Translations under genes and position numbers: made by a program | The notes under the pieces: generated by a model | Told to the model about the DNA's origin: nothing | What the model saw: the letters and a program-made list of their open reading frames with translations, nothing else | Databases searched by the model: none | Assembly: GCA_033065855.1 (NCBI GenBank) | Contig: JAVXUO010000437.1 | Coordinates: 186,001 to 250,000, forward strand | Source of the DNA: Escallonia rubra | Lineage: Eukaryota; Streptophyta; Magnoliopsida; Escalloniales; Escalloniaceae | Length of the DNA stretch: 64,000 nt | Direction of reading: 5' to 3' | In this document: piece by piece, positions 12,261 through 24,462 of the stretch | How positions within the stretch are numbered: position 1 is the first letter of the stretch | Layout of the letters: the number at the start of each line of letters is the position of its first letter

Positions 12261-12569
12261 ACGTCGCCCGCGCGCCAACTCCGCAACGCTCGTCGTCCAT
12301 CACCCGGACGTCGTCTCCACGACCCCCGTCGCCAGCGTCCGAGCGCCGCACTCCAACACTCTGCCGCGCCCGTGCGCTGCGCCGCTGATACAGCCGTGCC
12401 CCCAGGCTCTTTGTCACACTACCGTGCCCCCGGCACCTTACTCACTTCATCGCGTCCATGCGCCACAATCATGTTACATGCCCCCGGGCACCACACTCAT
12501 TCACCACACCATGCGTACCTTGCCTTGGTCGTGGAACATGCTTCGACCCACTCTCTGGAGTGTACATCA

Positions 12570-12960
12570 CCCGCGGGGATATGCGACTCCTTCGGGACAC
12601 TATCTCCGCCAGGGAGCTCTTCAACTCCCCTTCCGTAAGGTAGACGGCTCCTCCGGGATACTACCTCGGCCAGTCGGGTAGACGGCTCCTCCGAGATGCT
12701 ACCTCAGCCAGTCGGGTAGACGACTCCTCCGAGATTCTACCTTGACGTGCTCTGAGTGCTCCGGCACAAGGACTCACGCGAGAGGATATGCAACTCCTCC
12801 GGGACACTATATCTGCTAGGGAACTCTAAGTGCTCCGGCACGAAGATTCCCCTTCTGCCAGGTAGACGGCTCCTCCGGGATGCTACCTCGGCCTGCGGAA
12901 TAGGCGATTCCTCTGGGACACTATCTCCGCCAGGGTGCCTGCGTGACTGGCCTACGTGCT
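12570..12960. repeat. Interspersed minisatellite-like repeats
   Basis: Variants of GTAGACGGCTCCTCCGGGAT followed by CTACCTCGGCCAG occur at about 12638-12743 (three in a row) and again near 12858. Variants of TCCTCCGGGACACTATCTCC occur near 12590, 12795 and 12910. Non-coding; probably internal sequence of the LTR-like element to the right. Confidence 0.6.
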
Positions 12961-12977
12961 CCGGCACTGAGGGCTTG

Positions 12978-13657
12978 TGTTGGCACCCCTAGGGACTATG
13001 ACCATCAGGTCACTCCGAGACGGGAGCAGGTCTTCGGAGGGCATCGGGCCTAGTTCACCTGGAAGTTGGGCGTCGGGTCTTCCCCACCGCTGCCCGGCCT
13101 GTGGGACTCTGCAAGGGCTTGGATTGGAGGCTAAATCAAGGGGGTTTTCTGGCCACACCGACATTGTGGGAGCCAGTCTTTCCAGACAGACAGAGCGATG
13201 CTGTGCGGGGCAGGCCAGGTGAATATGCGATCCGACAGTCTGTGGAGCACCGGCTCCCGTGGACCCCCCGGTGACGTGTCACTCCCGGGGGCGCCACGTG
13301 TCGGTTAATGACATCATCATCTTAATCTCTATAAATAGAGGTCTTGAGAATTCATTTGAGAGGTTGAACATTTTCAGGACTCTCACATTTTCACTTTCTC
13401 ACTCTAGAATCTTAGAGAGAGAAACATACAGGACCTTGACTCTGGACCTAAGCATCGGACTGTGACTGTCGTCGTGTATTCATCATGCGTCATCGCCCTC
13501 ACAGCACTGCCACCCTCAGGCTCTGTCTAGAAAGCCCTTGGTCTCGGCCCTTGTTCCACCTTTGCTATGTTCTTCATCAATATACTTGGCATCTGACTCG
13601 GACTGCATTCCTTGTGGTACCTCCACGTCGACCGTGAACCCACTTTCTCTGGCATCA
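12978..13657 (+). mobile_element. LTR-like sequence (solo LTR or end of a non-autonomous LTR element)
   Basis: It starts TGTTGGCACCCC and ends near CTGGCATCA, so it has TG...CA limits. A TATAAATA box at 13330-13337 is followed by a CT-rich leader, the usual U3/R layout of a plant LTR. The repetitive GC-rich sequence at about 11930-12970 may be its internal region. No gag or pol domain is visible, and I found no second LTR or clear target duplication. Treated as a fossil. Confidence 0.4.
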
Positions 13658-13659
13658 AC

Positions 13660-14846
13660 GTAATATAAAAATAAAAAATATAAATTTAGGTCTATCTTGG
13701 CTCATTCTTTCTATGTAAAGATATTATGGATAACATAAGATTATCAAATTCTATAACAACTAAGAAATGTACCGAAACTTTTTTTTTTCTTGAATCGATG
13801 TTGGCGTCCAACTCCAAAAACTTTTGATTTTCAGGCAAAAAACGCTTGAGGTGAAGAGTGAGTTCATAATGTTGAATAAAAGAAATGATAGGATTGATGA
13901 GACAATTATAACATATATATTTATAATATTGCAATTTTGTGAGATTCAAGGAGAGATTTTGTGGGATTAATGGAAAAGATGATGATGCTAAGATTTTCAA
14001 ATTTAAAAGAAAAATCAGTTAAGGCTAATGTGTATAAATGAATGTCTTCAATCACTCATTTGAAATGACTAAATTTTAGGGATATAAATTTAGAAGTAAA
14101 TATATTAGAGTAAATTTTTTTAGTCCACATGGCAAAAAAAGAAAGTGTCTACGTAGGCGGTGACGTGGACACATTCTCTCGGCTTGGCTTTCATATATAT
14201 ATAATTAGATTTCATAACTAATTGCCCTTATACAATACCCATCTCCAAAAGTTGTCGAACATTAAACTTTACAAATTCTGATATTTTAAATGCAAAGATG
14301 TTGAAATGAAGGGATTTTAAACTTCATGGTGTTCTTAAATTCTTCGTGCAAAAACACTCTGTGTGAAGCTAAAAGCAAAGCATACATATTTGTCACTAGT
14401 CAAACATTAAAAAATTTCTATATCATCATGTATAATGAAATATGTTGGTCCTTGTCACTAGCCAACAGGATATATGGATAGAAAACTACTGTCCTATAAT
14501 ATTGGGCCGGCCCAATAGCAACGTTGGACTGATTGATATTCTCTTTCACGGGCCCTTCTCTAGCCCGAAATCTTTTTCCACAAAATTGAATAGCAACAGC
14601 AATTACAAGTCATGATCTCTGACCCCACCTCCCCCCCCCCCCCCCCCCAACACACCAAAAAGAAAAAAGTACAGGTCATGAATGATCCAATCTCAAGGCA
14701 GAGATGTGTGACAGGGAAAGGTTATTTGTGCAGTTTATTGAACATTTTTAATCATAAATGCGAAAACATATTACAAAACATCGTCAAGCAAAAATCTAAA
14801 GTGAAGTTAAAGTTAAGCACATATGTAAACACGCTCTTCGTTAAGG

Positions 14847-14889
<43 letters not shown>

Positions 14890-14890
14890 G
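13660..14890. other. AT-rich intergenic DNA with microsatellites
   Basis: It contains a poly-C tract at about 14630-14648 and a long TA repeat at about 14850-14886. No supported gene. Confidence 0.45.
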
Positions 14891-14891
14891 C

Positions 14892-16050
14892 GCTGATCCG
14901 TTGACAGCGTGAAAAACTTGAGTTAAGTTGTCCGCGCGATCTGACCATCCATACATAATTTGTGGACGATTCAAATATTTTTTTTGTATTTTTTTTAAGT
15001 CCGCTACATAATGTTGCAGACGATACTTTTTACCATATTACCCCACGTCCGTTCGCCACATTATGTGGCGGACAAGCCAAGGGTGAAATCTGTTTAGTTT
15101 GTTGTGTTGAACAGACAGAGTGTTATGAGTTGTTTGCTTTGCTTGTTCCTTAGTCTGTTGTTTGGTCTGGGGTGCTTTCGATCCAATACCCCATGGGATC
15201 CCACAAACCAAAAGAAATCATTAGTTGCTGATGCCAAAGACATAAAATTGGCTTTTCAATTTCAATTTTGGATTTGTGCTGGATTCAAAAATCAAGAACA
15301 CAAGAAGCAGAGGAAGAAGCAAAGAAACCGCATCACGGCCAGAACCTTTCCACCATTTTTGCGAAGGCCACCAACATTGAACACATCCACAGTCTCACCC
15401 ATCACCGGTCCACCAACACCGTTCAACCACCATCAACGAACAATGTTCAACCATCATCAAATTGACCAACAAATAAAAAAAATAGCTACACACAATCGCA
15501 ACAGCCGCCGTCGTCGCCTTCAATCGGTGTCATTAATCACCACCCCGCGGCTCCTCCACGGTTGGACAGCCACCCACCGTGCCACGGCTCCTCCACGGCT
15601 AGCGAGCCACCCACCGTCCCGTGGCTCCTCCATGGCTGGATATCCTCACGACGCCTACGATGGTGCTAACTGCCATATACCGACGAGAGAAAAAAAGGAG
15701 AGCAGAGGATAAGAGATGAGGAAGAGAGAGAGCTCTTCCACGGCTAAACATCCACCTACCGTGCCGCGGCTAGATAGCCTCGCGCCACCCTCGATGGCGC
15801 CAACTGCCACATGTCGACGAGAAAAAAAAAAGAGAGAGCAGAGGATGAGGGATGAGAGATTAAGAAGAGAGAGAGAGAGAGAGAGAGAGGGGGAATATAT
15901 ATATAGTTGATCCGTTGACCGTGCGGGCAACTTAAGTTAAGTTATCTGTGCAATCTGACCGTTCATCCCCGGAATATATATATAGTTGATCCATTGACAG
16001 TGCGGGCAACTTAAGTTAAGTTGCCCGTGCAATCTGACCGTCCATCCCCG
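14892..16050. repeat. Three hairpin-bearing repeat units around a repetitive block
   Basis: A unit reading GATCC.TTGAC..TG, then AACTT.AGTTAAGTT, then ATCTGACC.TCCAT occurs at 14892-14954, about 15894-15971 and 15972-16050. The last two are head to tail with a 78-bp period. In the third, GGGCAACTTAA-G-TTAAGTTGCCC (16004-16026) is a perfect palindrome with 11-bp arms. Between copies 1 and 2 lie diverged tandem copies rich in CTCCTCCACGG and GACGAGA (about 15540-15890). The 202-aa open frame at 15104-15712 runs through these repeats and is unlikely to be a gene. Confidence 0.65.
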
Positions 16051-16099
16051 CAATCTGTAAATGGTCCAAAATTATATACATACATACATATTCATTTGT

Positions 16100-18682
16100 T
16101 TCTAAAAATGTATCAATTCTTAGCAAAAATACATTCTCAACGACCAAAAGGAGTACTAAATGCACCTGTTAGTGTACAAGAAATTGAAGCTGCAATGTTT
16201 TCATTGAAACCTAACAAGGCACCAGGCCCAGATGGCTTCACATCAGAATTCTATCAGCAAAACTAGGAAATTCTAAAAGAGGATGTGATGGCAGCAATTA
16301 AGGAGTTTTTTGGAAAATCAAAAGGAGTGCAGCTATTCAATAACACTGCACTAACTCTAATTCCTAAGATTCCATGCCCTAACACTATGAAGGATTTCAG
16401 GCCCATTGCCTGTTGTAATGTATTATACAAGTGCATCTCTAAAGTACTATGTGGGAGACTGAAGAAGGTGTTACCACAACTCATTAGTGCAAGACAAGCA
16501 GCTTTTGTAGAAAACAGAAATATTGCAGACAACATCTTACTAATGCAGGAATTAGTCAAGAACTATCATAAAGAAGGAGGGCAGCCAAGGTGTGTTATCA
16601 AAATTGATATCCAAAAAGCCTATGACTCAGTGGGGTGGGATTTTTTGCAAAAGATTATGGAAGTTATGCAGTTTCCAAGACAATTTACTGAGTGGACTAT
16701 GAAATGCATCACAACAGCTAGATTCTCAGTCAACATGAATGGTGGAATGGATGGATACTTTGGATGTAAAAAGGGACTAAGGCAAGGGGACCCCATCTCA
16801 CCATACCTATTCTTGCTGGTCATGGAGGGATTTACAGGTCTTATGGATTTCTATGCTAGTCAAGCAGATTTCAAGTACCATCCAAAATGTCAAGATTTGA
16901 AAATAAATCACTTATGTTTTGCTGATGACCTATTTCTTTTGGCAAAGGCTGATAGTAACTCCTTGAGCAGGATAAAGCAAGCTTTAAAGGAATTAGAAGA
17001 CTTATCAGGATTGGCCCCTAACCTGAATAAAAGCTTTATGTACATGGCTGGTATAGATGAGAGAAGTACTGAAGAGTTAGCAAACATCATTGGAATTTCA
17101 GTGGGTAAACTCCCAGTGACTTATTTGGGGGTACCCCTAATATCTACCAAACTGCAGTACAAGGATTGCACAGTCCTAATTGAAAGATTGACAAAAAAGA
17201 TCACAAGCTGGACTTCCAAGTTCTTATCTTATGCAGGTAGGGTGCAATTAGCTACCTCAGTCTTACTAAGCATGCAGGTATACTGGTGTAGCATATTTCT
17301 CTTGCCTAATAAGATAATCAAGGTTATTGAAAGCAAAATTAGAGCCTTTATCTGGCATGGCAAGGATGTGAAGTGTACAGGAGCTAAAGTTTCCTGGAAA
17401 GAGGTCTGTGTACCTAAAAATGAAGGAGGTTTGGGCATGAAAAACCTTGAGGAGTGGAATAGAGCAGCAATTTGCAAACATCTGTGGGACTTGGCCAGTA
17501 AAAAGGACTCATTGTGGGTCAAGTGGTGCCATAGTTATATTATAAAGGGAAGGCATTTGTGGACCTTTCAAGCTCCAGTCACCTTATCTTGGACTTGGAG
17601 GAAATTGTTAAAGCTAAGAAAGGTAATGCAACAGCTCTGTACATATAAAGTGGGAAATGGCAGAGAAACATGGCTATGGAAAGATAAATGGTTACCATGT
17701 GGGATTCTGATTCAGAACTATGGGCTACGAATATCATATGATTCTGGCATTGGGGTAAATGCAAGAGTTGCACAAATTCTGCTGAATCAAAATTGGGTGT
17801 TACCAGCACCAAGATCCTTAGCTTTAAGAGAGGCAATCAACATCATTACTACCATGCCTGCTCCTAGCATTGAGAACAAAGATGAAATCATTTGGGATCT
17901 AAATCCTAATGGGAAATTTTCCATCAAATCTGCATGGAATCAACTCAGATCCAAAGCAACCAAAGTAAAATGGTGGAAGATAGTGTGGTTCCCTGGTAAC
18001 ATCCCCAGGTGCTCCATGATCATGTGGATGATTTGCAAGAATGGTGTGCGAACCAAACATAAGTTGAAACAATGGAATCTGGTGCAGGATGATAATTGTG
18101 ACTTATGCTCCAATCAGCAAGAGACCAAGGATCATCTTTTCATCCAATGTCCTTATACTAAAGCTGTTTGGTGTATAATACTGAAGAAGCTTGATATGCA
18201 GCTGCCTCTGATCGACTGGGAGCATCTTATTGAATATGCAGCCAGGCATACCAAAGGGAAAAGCTTTAAATCAAGGCTACGCAAGCTAGCTATTACTGCA
18301 GTTCTATATGGGGTGTGGCAAGAAAGAAATGTGAGAATTTTTTATCATATGAAGACTAATGCAGGGGGATGCTGTCAAGTGATCCAAAACTGGATCAAGT
18401 GGAGAGTAAGCAGTTGGGAGAATATCTTACCAACGACTGGAAACAAAAAGATCTGCAAAGAATGGGGGATTTCGGATAGAATTTTTCAACTTTGACCAAC
18501 AAGATGGTGACTGGTTCATGAGAGAGTGACTGATTAGCAAGTCACAATGTTAGCTTAGCCTTTGAATGTTGAGTGTGTATGGCTACTTGTACATAAATAG
18601 AGTGTGGTTGAGATTGTTTTGTAAATAGTGAACAGATATATTCTTTGGAATGAAATACAATGGACTTTTACCAAAAAAAAAA
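16100..18682 (+). mobile_element. 5'-truncated L1-type LINE
   Basis: It consists of the reverse transcriptase and zf-RVT part of ORF2, a short 3' UTR and a 10-A tail at 18673-18682. ORF1, the endonuclease and the start of the RT are missing, as expected for a 5'-truncated insertion. It directly abuts the hairpin repeat units ending near 16050. I could not find a target duplication across 16050-16110 and 18683-18720. Confidence 0.85.
16110..18495 (+). pseudogene. LINE ORF2 reverse transcriptase fragment
   Basis: The frame opens at 16110 and reads to 18495. One in-frame TAG at 16264-16266 separates SEFYQQN from EILKEDVMAAIKEF; family members usually have Trp there, so a TGG-to-TAG change is likely. 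After it, 736 codons from the ATG at 16285 are open. Visible RT motifs: NKAPGPDGF, IPKI, FRPIACCNVLYKCISKVL, RQAAFVENRNI, KIDIQKAYDSVGWDF, GLRQGDPISPYLF and the catalytic FADD at 16918-16929. Then come LPVTYLGVPL and a C-terminal zf-RVT region (CDLCSNQQETKDHLFIQC). No RNase H domain follows. The single stop and long open frame suggest a fairly young insertion. Truncation makes it non-autonomous. Confidence 0.9.
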
Positions 18683-18689
18683 CGATAGT

Positions 18690-19625
18690 GTGAAAAATGA
18701 TCATATGAATAAGCAAAAAAAGAAAAAAAAAACATTTTCAATTGGTTTTTGAGCTGGACCCATGACATGTCCATATATAAATTTCAGACAAAAGTTGTGA
18801 CATACCCTAATTTGGAAATTACAAATTGATAGCTCCGCGTTTCTCTACTCGGACTTAAAAAATGTTCTCTTTCAGCGGCACTTTTCAAGTCTTAAATTTT
18901 AGGACTCTTAAATTTAGTAGTGAATTGTGAAGCTCAATTTAGGACTCTTAAATTTTAGCTAGGGCTTATAAAAAAATTATGCCAAAATTACACAGCACTT
19001 TACAAGGCTGACAAGACATCAAATTTGTGCTTTGCACATGTGTCTTGTATGGGCTATGGAGTTGTTAGCAATGATCACAAGAGCTAACCCTTAGTGTTTA
19101 GGTCAACTAGTATTAATTTTTGATAAGAACAACAAGGGTCTGATTGGCAAACGGAATTGAAATTAGCATTGCGAATTGGAATTGATTTGTAATTGAATAC
19201 GATTTGTAATTCTATTGATTGGTTGGCATAGAAAATTAGACTAATGTGCCTATTCACAATGAATGATAACTACCCCTTGGTTTGACTCCGGAAGCCTATA
19301 GTGCTGGCCGGAAAAGCCTTGCTATTTCAAGACCATAGGTGGCTTTAAATTTATTTTTCTATTTTGTAATAGGTCTTGAATTCCTAGAATTAATCATATA
19401 ATATTTGAAACCTCTGCAATAGATTTGTTCAATTTTTAGAGTTAAATATGTTAGGCCTACAGATTAGAAGACCCGTTGCCGCACTAATTACTTGGATCAA
19501 TATCCTCTTCTTCATGTCAACTATCAATTTTAAATGGACAAGAACAAAACTTTATAGTCATATCGTGAGCTTATAGAGGCATCGATACTCTAGATCGATA
19601 GTCCTGGATGTAGATCAGAGTGACT
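18690..19625. other. Intergenic, no gene recognised
   Basis: AT-rich. A short duplicated phrase, TAGGACTCTTAAATTT, occurs near 18899 and 18941. No supported ORF. Confidence 0.4.
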
Positions 19626-19630
19626 TTATC

Positions 19631-20495
19631 TAGACCTTGCAAAAAAAGGCTCGACCCGTAGGTCAATCCGTACCTGGCCAAAAAAAAATCGGATACGGGT
19701 ATGTATTTTAAAGACCAGCAGAAACTAGGCCCATACTCGAAAACGACCCGTAATTTTTGGGTTAGTTCAGGTTGGATACGGTTTATCCAAATTTCAGCTT
19801 ATCTATAAAGAGAGTTATTTTTTTCCCTAACCTTAACCCTTCACTTTCCATCTTTTATCTCTCAATCTCACGCCGACCCAAGCCTCTGCAGCCTCTTACT
19901 CGAGATCCATCGCCAACCGCGATTGGAGACCGTCAAACCCCTCGGCCCTTATTTTTTTGACGTCGATTGAGAAGCCTACATCTGTCGCAGATCGGGAAGC
20001 CCACATCCGCCACTGTCGCAGATCAAAAGGCTCCACCGTCCTCTCTTACCTCACACATCGACAACGACATTGCCAATGGCAGTGACCACCTCTGTCGGCC
20101 ACTTCCAGTCTTCCACCGTCACATATCGAATCAAAATTTTACTGTTACTAATTTTTTTTTTTGATATTTATTTGGTATTTAATTGATTGATTCATGGAAT
20201 CAACATAAGGGAGATTCTTCGTGTTTGATTTGTGCTTAGATTGATTATTATAGTGTAATTGATGCTGTTAATCTTAATATTGTATAGATTCTAGATTTTG
20301 GGTAAATAAAAAGTGATTATAAAAATATTAAACAAAATTTGGAAGCCTGCCCAATTACCCGTGGATTTACTCGAACCGTTCGGGTGTGAGAAATGAATAC
20401 CGTAAAAAAATGAATAACTTCTACCCGAACCCGATTTAGCCATACCTGACCATATAGTACCCATACTCGACGAATTTATATGTTTCCCAGGTTTG
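19631..20495. mobile_element. Degenerate non-autonomous hAT-like element
   Basis: The left end TAGACCTTGCAAA and the inverted right end CAAACCTGGGAAA match at 9 of 13 bases. They are flanked by near-identical 8-mers (ACTTTATC at 19623-19630, TCTTTATC at 20496-20503). Subterminal GGATACGGGTATG, CTCGAAAACGACCCG and ACCCGAACCCGA motifs are typical of hAT-type MITEs. No transposase. Confidence 0.5.
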
Positions 20496-20579
20496 TCTTT
20501 ATCCCTCAATTATTAATGCATCGACTCCTTGTGCTTTTAACTAACTAGCAATCATATACCGGTTCACGACCCTAGCTAT

Positions 20580-20980
20580 CAGTGCATTAACACATGTTTC
20601 AGAGATGGCGGGCTCTGAGGATATCCTAGATACGGTAGCACCCATCTTCTATGACTTTTGCTCTATGGTAACAGATTATCATCATTATAGTATCGACAGG
20701 GTGGATCCATACCTTTTGAAGGAAGCACGCTCTCTTGCTATTTTTGCTTGCCAGGCCCGCACAAATATCTATCAAGATTGGGTCGATGATACTTTTCGGA
20801 TGTAGGCATGTCTTATTTTATGATGATAGTTTGTACGTTGGTAGGGTGCCCCGATAGGATTCTATGACTGTATAGCCCGATGTTGGCTTTATTTGTATTC
20901 GATCTTGTATGGCCCTAAGGCCGTGGACTTCCTTTTAAATTATCTATGCAATTCTCTTATTACCACAAAAAAAAAAGACA
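20580..20980 (+). mobile_element. Possible 3' tail of a LINE
   Basis: A short open frame (20605-20805) is followed by a T/G-rich stretch resembling plant LINE 3' ends and a run of ten A at about 20968-20977. No diagnostic domain, so weak. Confidence 0.25.
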
Positions 20981-20984
20981 CAAA

Positions 20985-22120
20985 ATTTTGAACTTCAAGT
21001 TTAATTCTTGAATTCCATTACTCGATTTTGATACGTCCATTTTCCACCTATTGTCGGTCTATTACTATGTCTTTGAGGAGCCTTCTCGTAGCAAAATGGA
21101 GATGAGCATAATGCAAACCATCATCAACTAGAAAATGCAATATTAAGTGGAAAGGAACTTGGATGAACACATACAGTTTGGGATATGTAGCAATGAAGAA
21201 AGATACATCCTATACAAAAGCATGCTAAATCCTTGGCCATTAGTTAGGCTCTTTCATGGGCTCAATCGCAGAAACACTTTCAGGTGCAGACTGGCTCAAG
21301 CGCCAGGACTGTAGTTCATGTGTCTTCTCACTATTCTCAATATATATATATATATCGTCTATAAAGATGGTAGGATATTCTTGTTTTGGGACCTCCATGA
21401 ATATCATTAATCTTCAGAATTTATCTCTTTTTAAAGAAACACGACCCACTATATAAATGATGCCTCTTGAACAACTTGTAGCTTGGGCTTCCCCGCAAGA
21501 GGAAGCGACTAACTGACCTAGGAAAGTCTCTAGCTATATGATTGATGTATGTACAATTCCTGCAAATCAGGTTTAAACAATTAAGCTTAATGACTGTAAC
21601 ACTAAGGCTGCAAGTTGAGTTGTACAAAATGGGTTAGGATGAGCTGGTTCAACGTTGAGTCTATTGTGGGTTTGGTTTAAAGCCCACATATGTAGAACTT
21701 ATATTTTGCTTTTCAATTTGATAAACAAGAACCGTCACCAGCCACCATTACTAGTGTCAGTAACATCGGTAACTTCCACTGCTAATGGCAGCATTGTTGA
21801 CATTTTTCATCGTCTACCAACCATTACTCCATCGCCAGCTCCCGCCGCCTGTAGTTGACTACACCAATGGCAGCCATCTCCACCGCTAGTCCCAACTCTC
21901 GTCGCTGATCACCACCAAGGTAACTACCAGAGGCACTACCGTGCCAGACGACAGCTAGACGTTGATCGCCACCTAAGCAATCACCGGTCACCGTCACCTC
22001 TTGCAGTTTGGTCGCCGCAACCACATTCCTGACATCAGCCTCACTACTACTTTATTCTTTGTTTAATTCAAAAAAAAATCTGTTTTTGTTTCCATCAACT
22101 AATACGAAATCAAGCTAGCC
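20985..22120. other. Intergenic, no gene recognised
   Basis: An imperfect CCACC/CGCC-rich stretch lies at about 21730-22030. No ORF with a domain and no terminal repeats. Confidence 0.4.
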
Positions 22121-22125
22121 CATTT

Positions 22126-22848
22126 TGTCAAGTCCCACATCGACAATACAAGGGGTTTGAGATTGGTTTTTATATATGGTGGGCATCTGTTACTTTTGAG
22201 CATGATTTTGGGTTGGACACCAGGTTCAACATGGTATCTGAGCTAGGCCATGTCGCCCCATTCGATCCAACGGGACCACCTCTTATTCAAAAGAAGCACC
22301 TCTTATTCTCACGCTTCACGTGAGGGCGGGTGTCACATCCCACATCGACAATACATGGGGTTTGGGATTGATTCTTATATCTAGTGAGCTTCTCCTACTC
22401 TTGAGCATGCTTTTGAGTTGAACATTAGGTTCTACATGGTATCAGAGTTAGGCTCTTACCGCCCCATTCGATCCAATAGGGCCACCTCTTACTCAAGAGG
22501 AACACCTTTTATTCCCACGCTTCGCGTGAGGGGCGGGTGTCAAGTCCTACATCGACAATACATGGGGTTTGGAATTTGTTCTTATACCTGGTGGGCTCCT
22601 CCTACTTTAGAGCATGCTTTTGGGTTGAACATCAGGTTCAACATGGTATCAGAGCTAGGTTACTGCCGCCTCATTCGATCCATCGAGACCACCTCTTATT
22701 CAAGAGGAGCACCTCTTATTCTCACGTTCGCATAAGGGCGGGTGTCAAGTCCCACATCGACAATACATGAAGTTTGAGATTGGTTCTTATACTTGGTGGG
22801 CTTTTCTTACTCTTGAGCATGCTTTTGGGTTGGACACCAGGTTCAACA
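22126..22848 (+). mobile_element. TRIM concatemer: four LTRs, three internal regions
   Basis: Four LTRs of exactly 106 bp lie at 22126-22231, 22331-22436, 22538-22643 and 22743-22848. Each begins TGTCA and ends TTCAACA or TTCTACA. The first three are each followed by a TGGTATCAGAGC-type primer-binding site (initiator Met-tRNA type) and an internal region of about 100 bp ending in a purine-rich GAGGGCGGG or variant. The fourth LTR ends the array. Possible 5-bp flanks are CATTT on the left and CAATT on the right. No coding capacity, as normal for terminal-repeat retrotransposons in miniature. Treated as a fossil. Confidence 0.85.
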
Positions 22849-23185
22849 CAATTAACCCAACCCAACACAGCCAAAGCAATATAATTTCTTGGGTTATAAT
22901 AGGTTACATTTTAAAGCACATAAGATTGCTTGTATTGGATAGAAATCCAACCCATTCCACGCAAAATTGCACCCTAACTTGCTTGCAAATGGCCATAAGC
23001 ATACATATAATTTTTGATAAATTCATGAGAACACTTTACAAGCTAATATAATGCATAGGGCTTGTCTATTCTTGGAATTGCAAGACCACACGCAAATATC
23101 ATTCATTAGTCATTTATATTGTAGTCGTGCGGTAATCCTCCAAGTTGATAGTACTTTTTACATTTGCTCAAACTCAGGCACCGCC

Positions 23186-23269
23186 ATCCTCTTTAATGAT
23201 TTTATGGTGCAGTTGTGTGGTGATTCTTATTACCTCACACAACTGCACCATAAAATCATTAAAGAGGAT
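23186..23269. repeat. Perfect 34-bp inverted repeat (hairpin)
   Basis: 23186-23219 is the exact reverse complement of 23236-23269, with a 16-base loop (23220-23235). All 34 pairs match. It lies inside a small open frame (23051-23305) of no recognised family. It carries no MITE-like termini. Confidence 0.9.
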
Positions 23270-23732
23270 AGCATAACATCTCATAATCTTGGATCTAAGC
23301 GATAATTAGGACACATAGCCGCAACCAGCCTTCATCAGTACTAATTGATCATACAAATTATAGTGTCCCAAGCAGTGTAGCCCTTACAATATTATGTCAT
23401 TTCAATAATTTTGTAACATTATGCCACATGTGTCCGTCAATTTCATGCAGTCAAAGGACGTATAGACGTTTGATACACGTTTTTTTATTTTGCAACAGAA
23501 GAACGCGGCCTTCATATTGTGCACAATATAGAGGTGTGAAGGGCAGTTTCTCCCTCAATTTTATTTCTCCGTTTGAACTAAATGATCGCAACAATTAGAA
23601 CCTAGGGATGAAATGCGATAAGGATTTTTTTTTTTTATTTTATTAAAGAGTAAAAATATATAAACTATGAGGAAAGAAATGAAGTTACATCATGCCCATA
23701 TAGGGCAAGTAAATCGACACACTGATGACATC

Positions 23733-24413
23733 TAGAGTTGTCAATGGGCCGGGCTTGGGCCGACCCAGCCCGGGCCCATCGAGCCTGCTGTGAAACCGGG
23801 CCGGGGCCGGGGTCGGGCCAGTGGGGCTGCAATCCGGGCCGGGCCTGCCGAAGGGAAATCTGGGCCCAGTCCAGGCCCTGGCCCTAGGCCCAATATCTAG
23901 GGCCGGGCTTGGGCCGGGCCAAGGCACTTTTTTTTTCTTGTTATTCAATTTTAAATTTCATCTCTAGGCATGTCCAATATTCACAATTTAACGAACCTAA
24001 TCTTTATCCTTTTATTTCATTATAAGTAATATACATATATATGTATGTATGTATATACATATTTATTTGTTAGCCGTTATATTTTTTTATTATATGTTAA
24101 ACATTTTCATACTCTTCTTGGTGAGCTTTATTAATAAAATCTTAACACATAACAATTATTACTATTTGAGAGAGAACTAGTGTGAATTTATAGATTTTGG
24201 AAACTTCACAAAAGACCAAAATACCCTTAAAAACTATCCGTTTATAGTTGTTGGGGAGGATAAGAGTGTAAAAACCCTTAAAAGAGTTGAAAAAATTAAG
24301 TTAGACCAAAATACCCCCCAATTTTCAATTTTAAATTTCATCTTTAGGCATGTCCAATTTTCAAAATTTGACAAATCTAATTTTTATCCTTTTATTTCAT
24401 TATATGTAATATT

Positions 24414-24462
<49 letters not shown>

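Noticed and set aside
11837-12388. 183-codon Ser/Arg/Pro-rich frame
   Set aside because: It runs through GC-rich tandem repeats that leave several frames open on both strands; no domain.
15104-15712. 202-codon frame with a hydrophobic start resembling a signal peptide
   Set aside because: It crosses several repeat units and low-complexity sequence, has no homologue I recognise and no promoter context.
16050-18720. Possible target duplication around the 16.1-18.7 kb LINE
   Set aside because: I compared the sequence after the poly-A with the sequence around 16050-16110 and found no convincing match.
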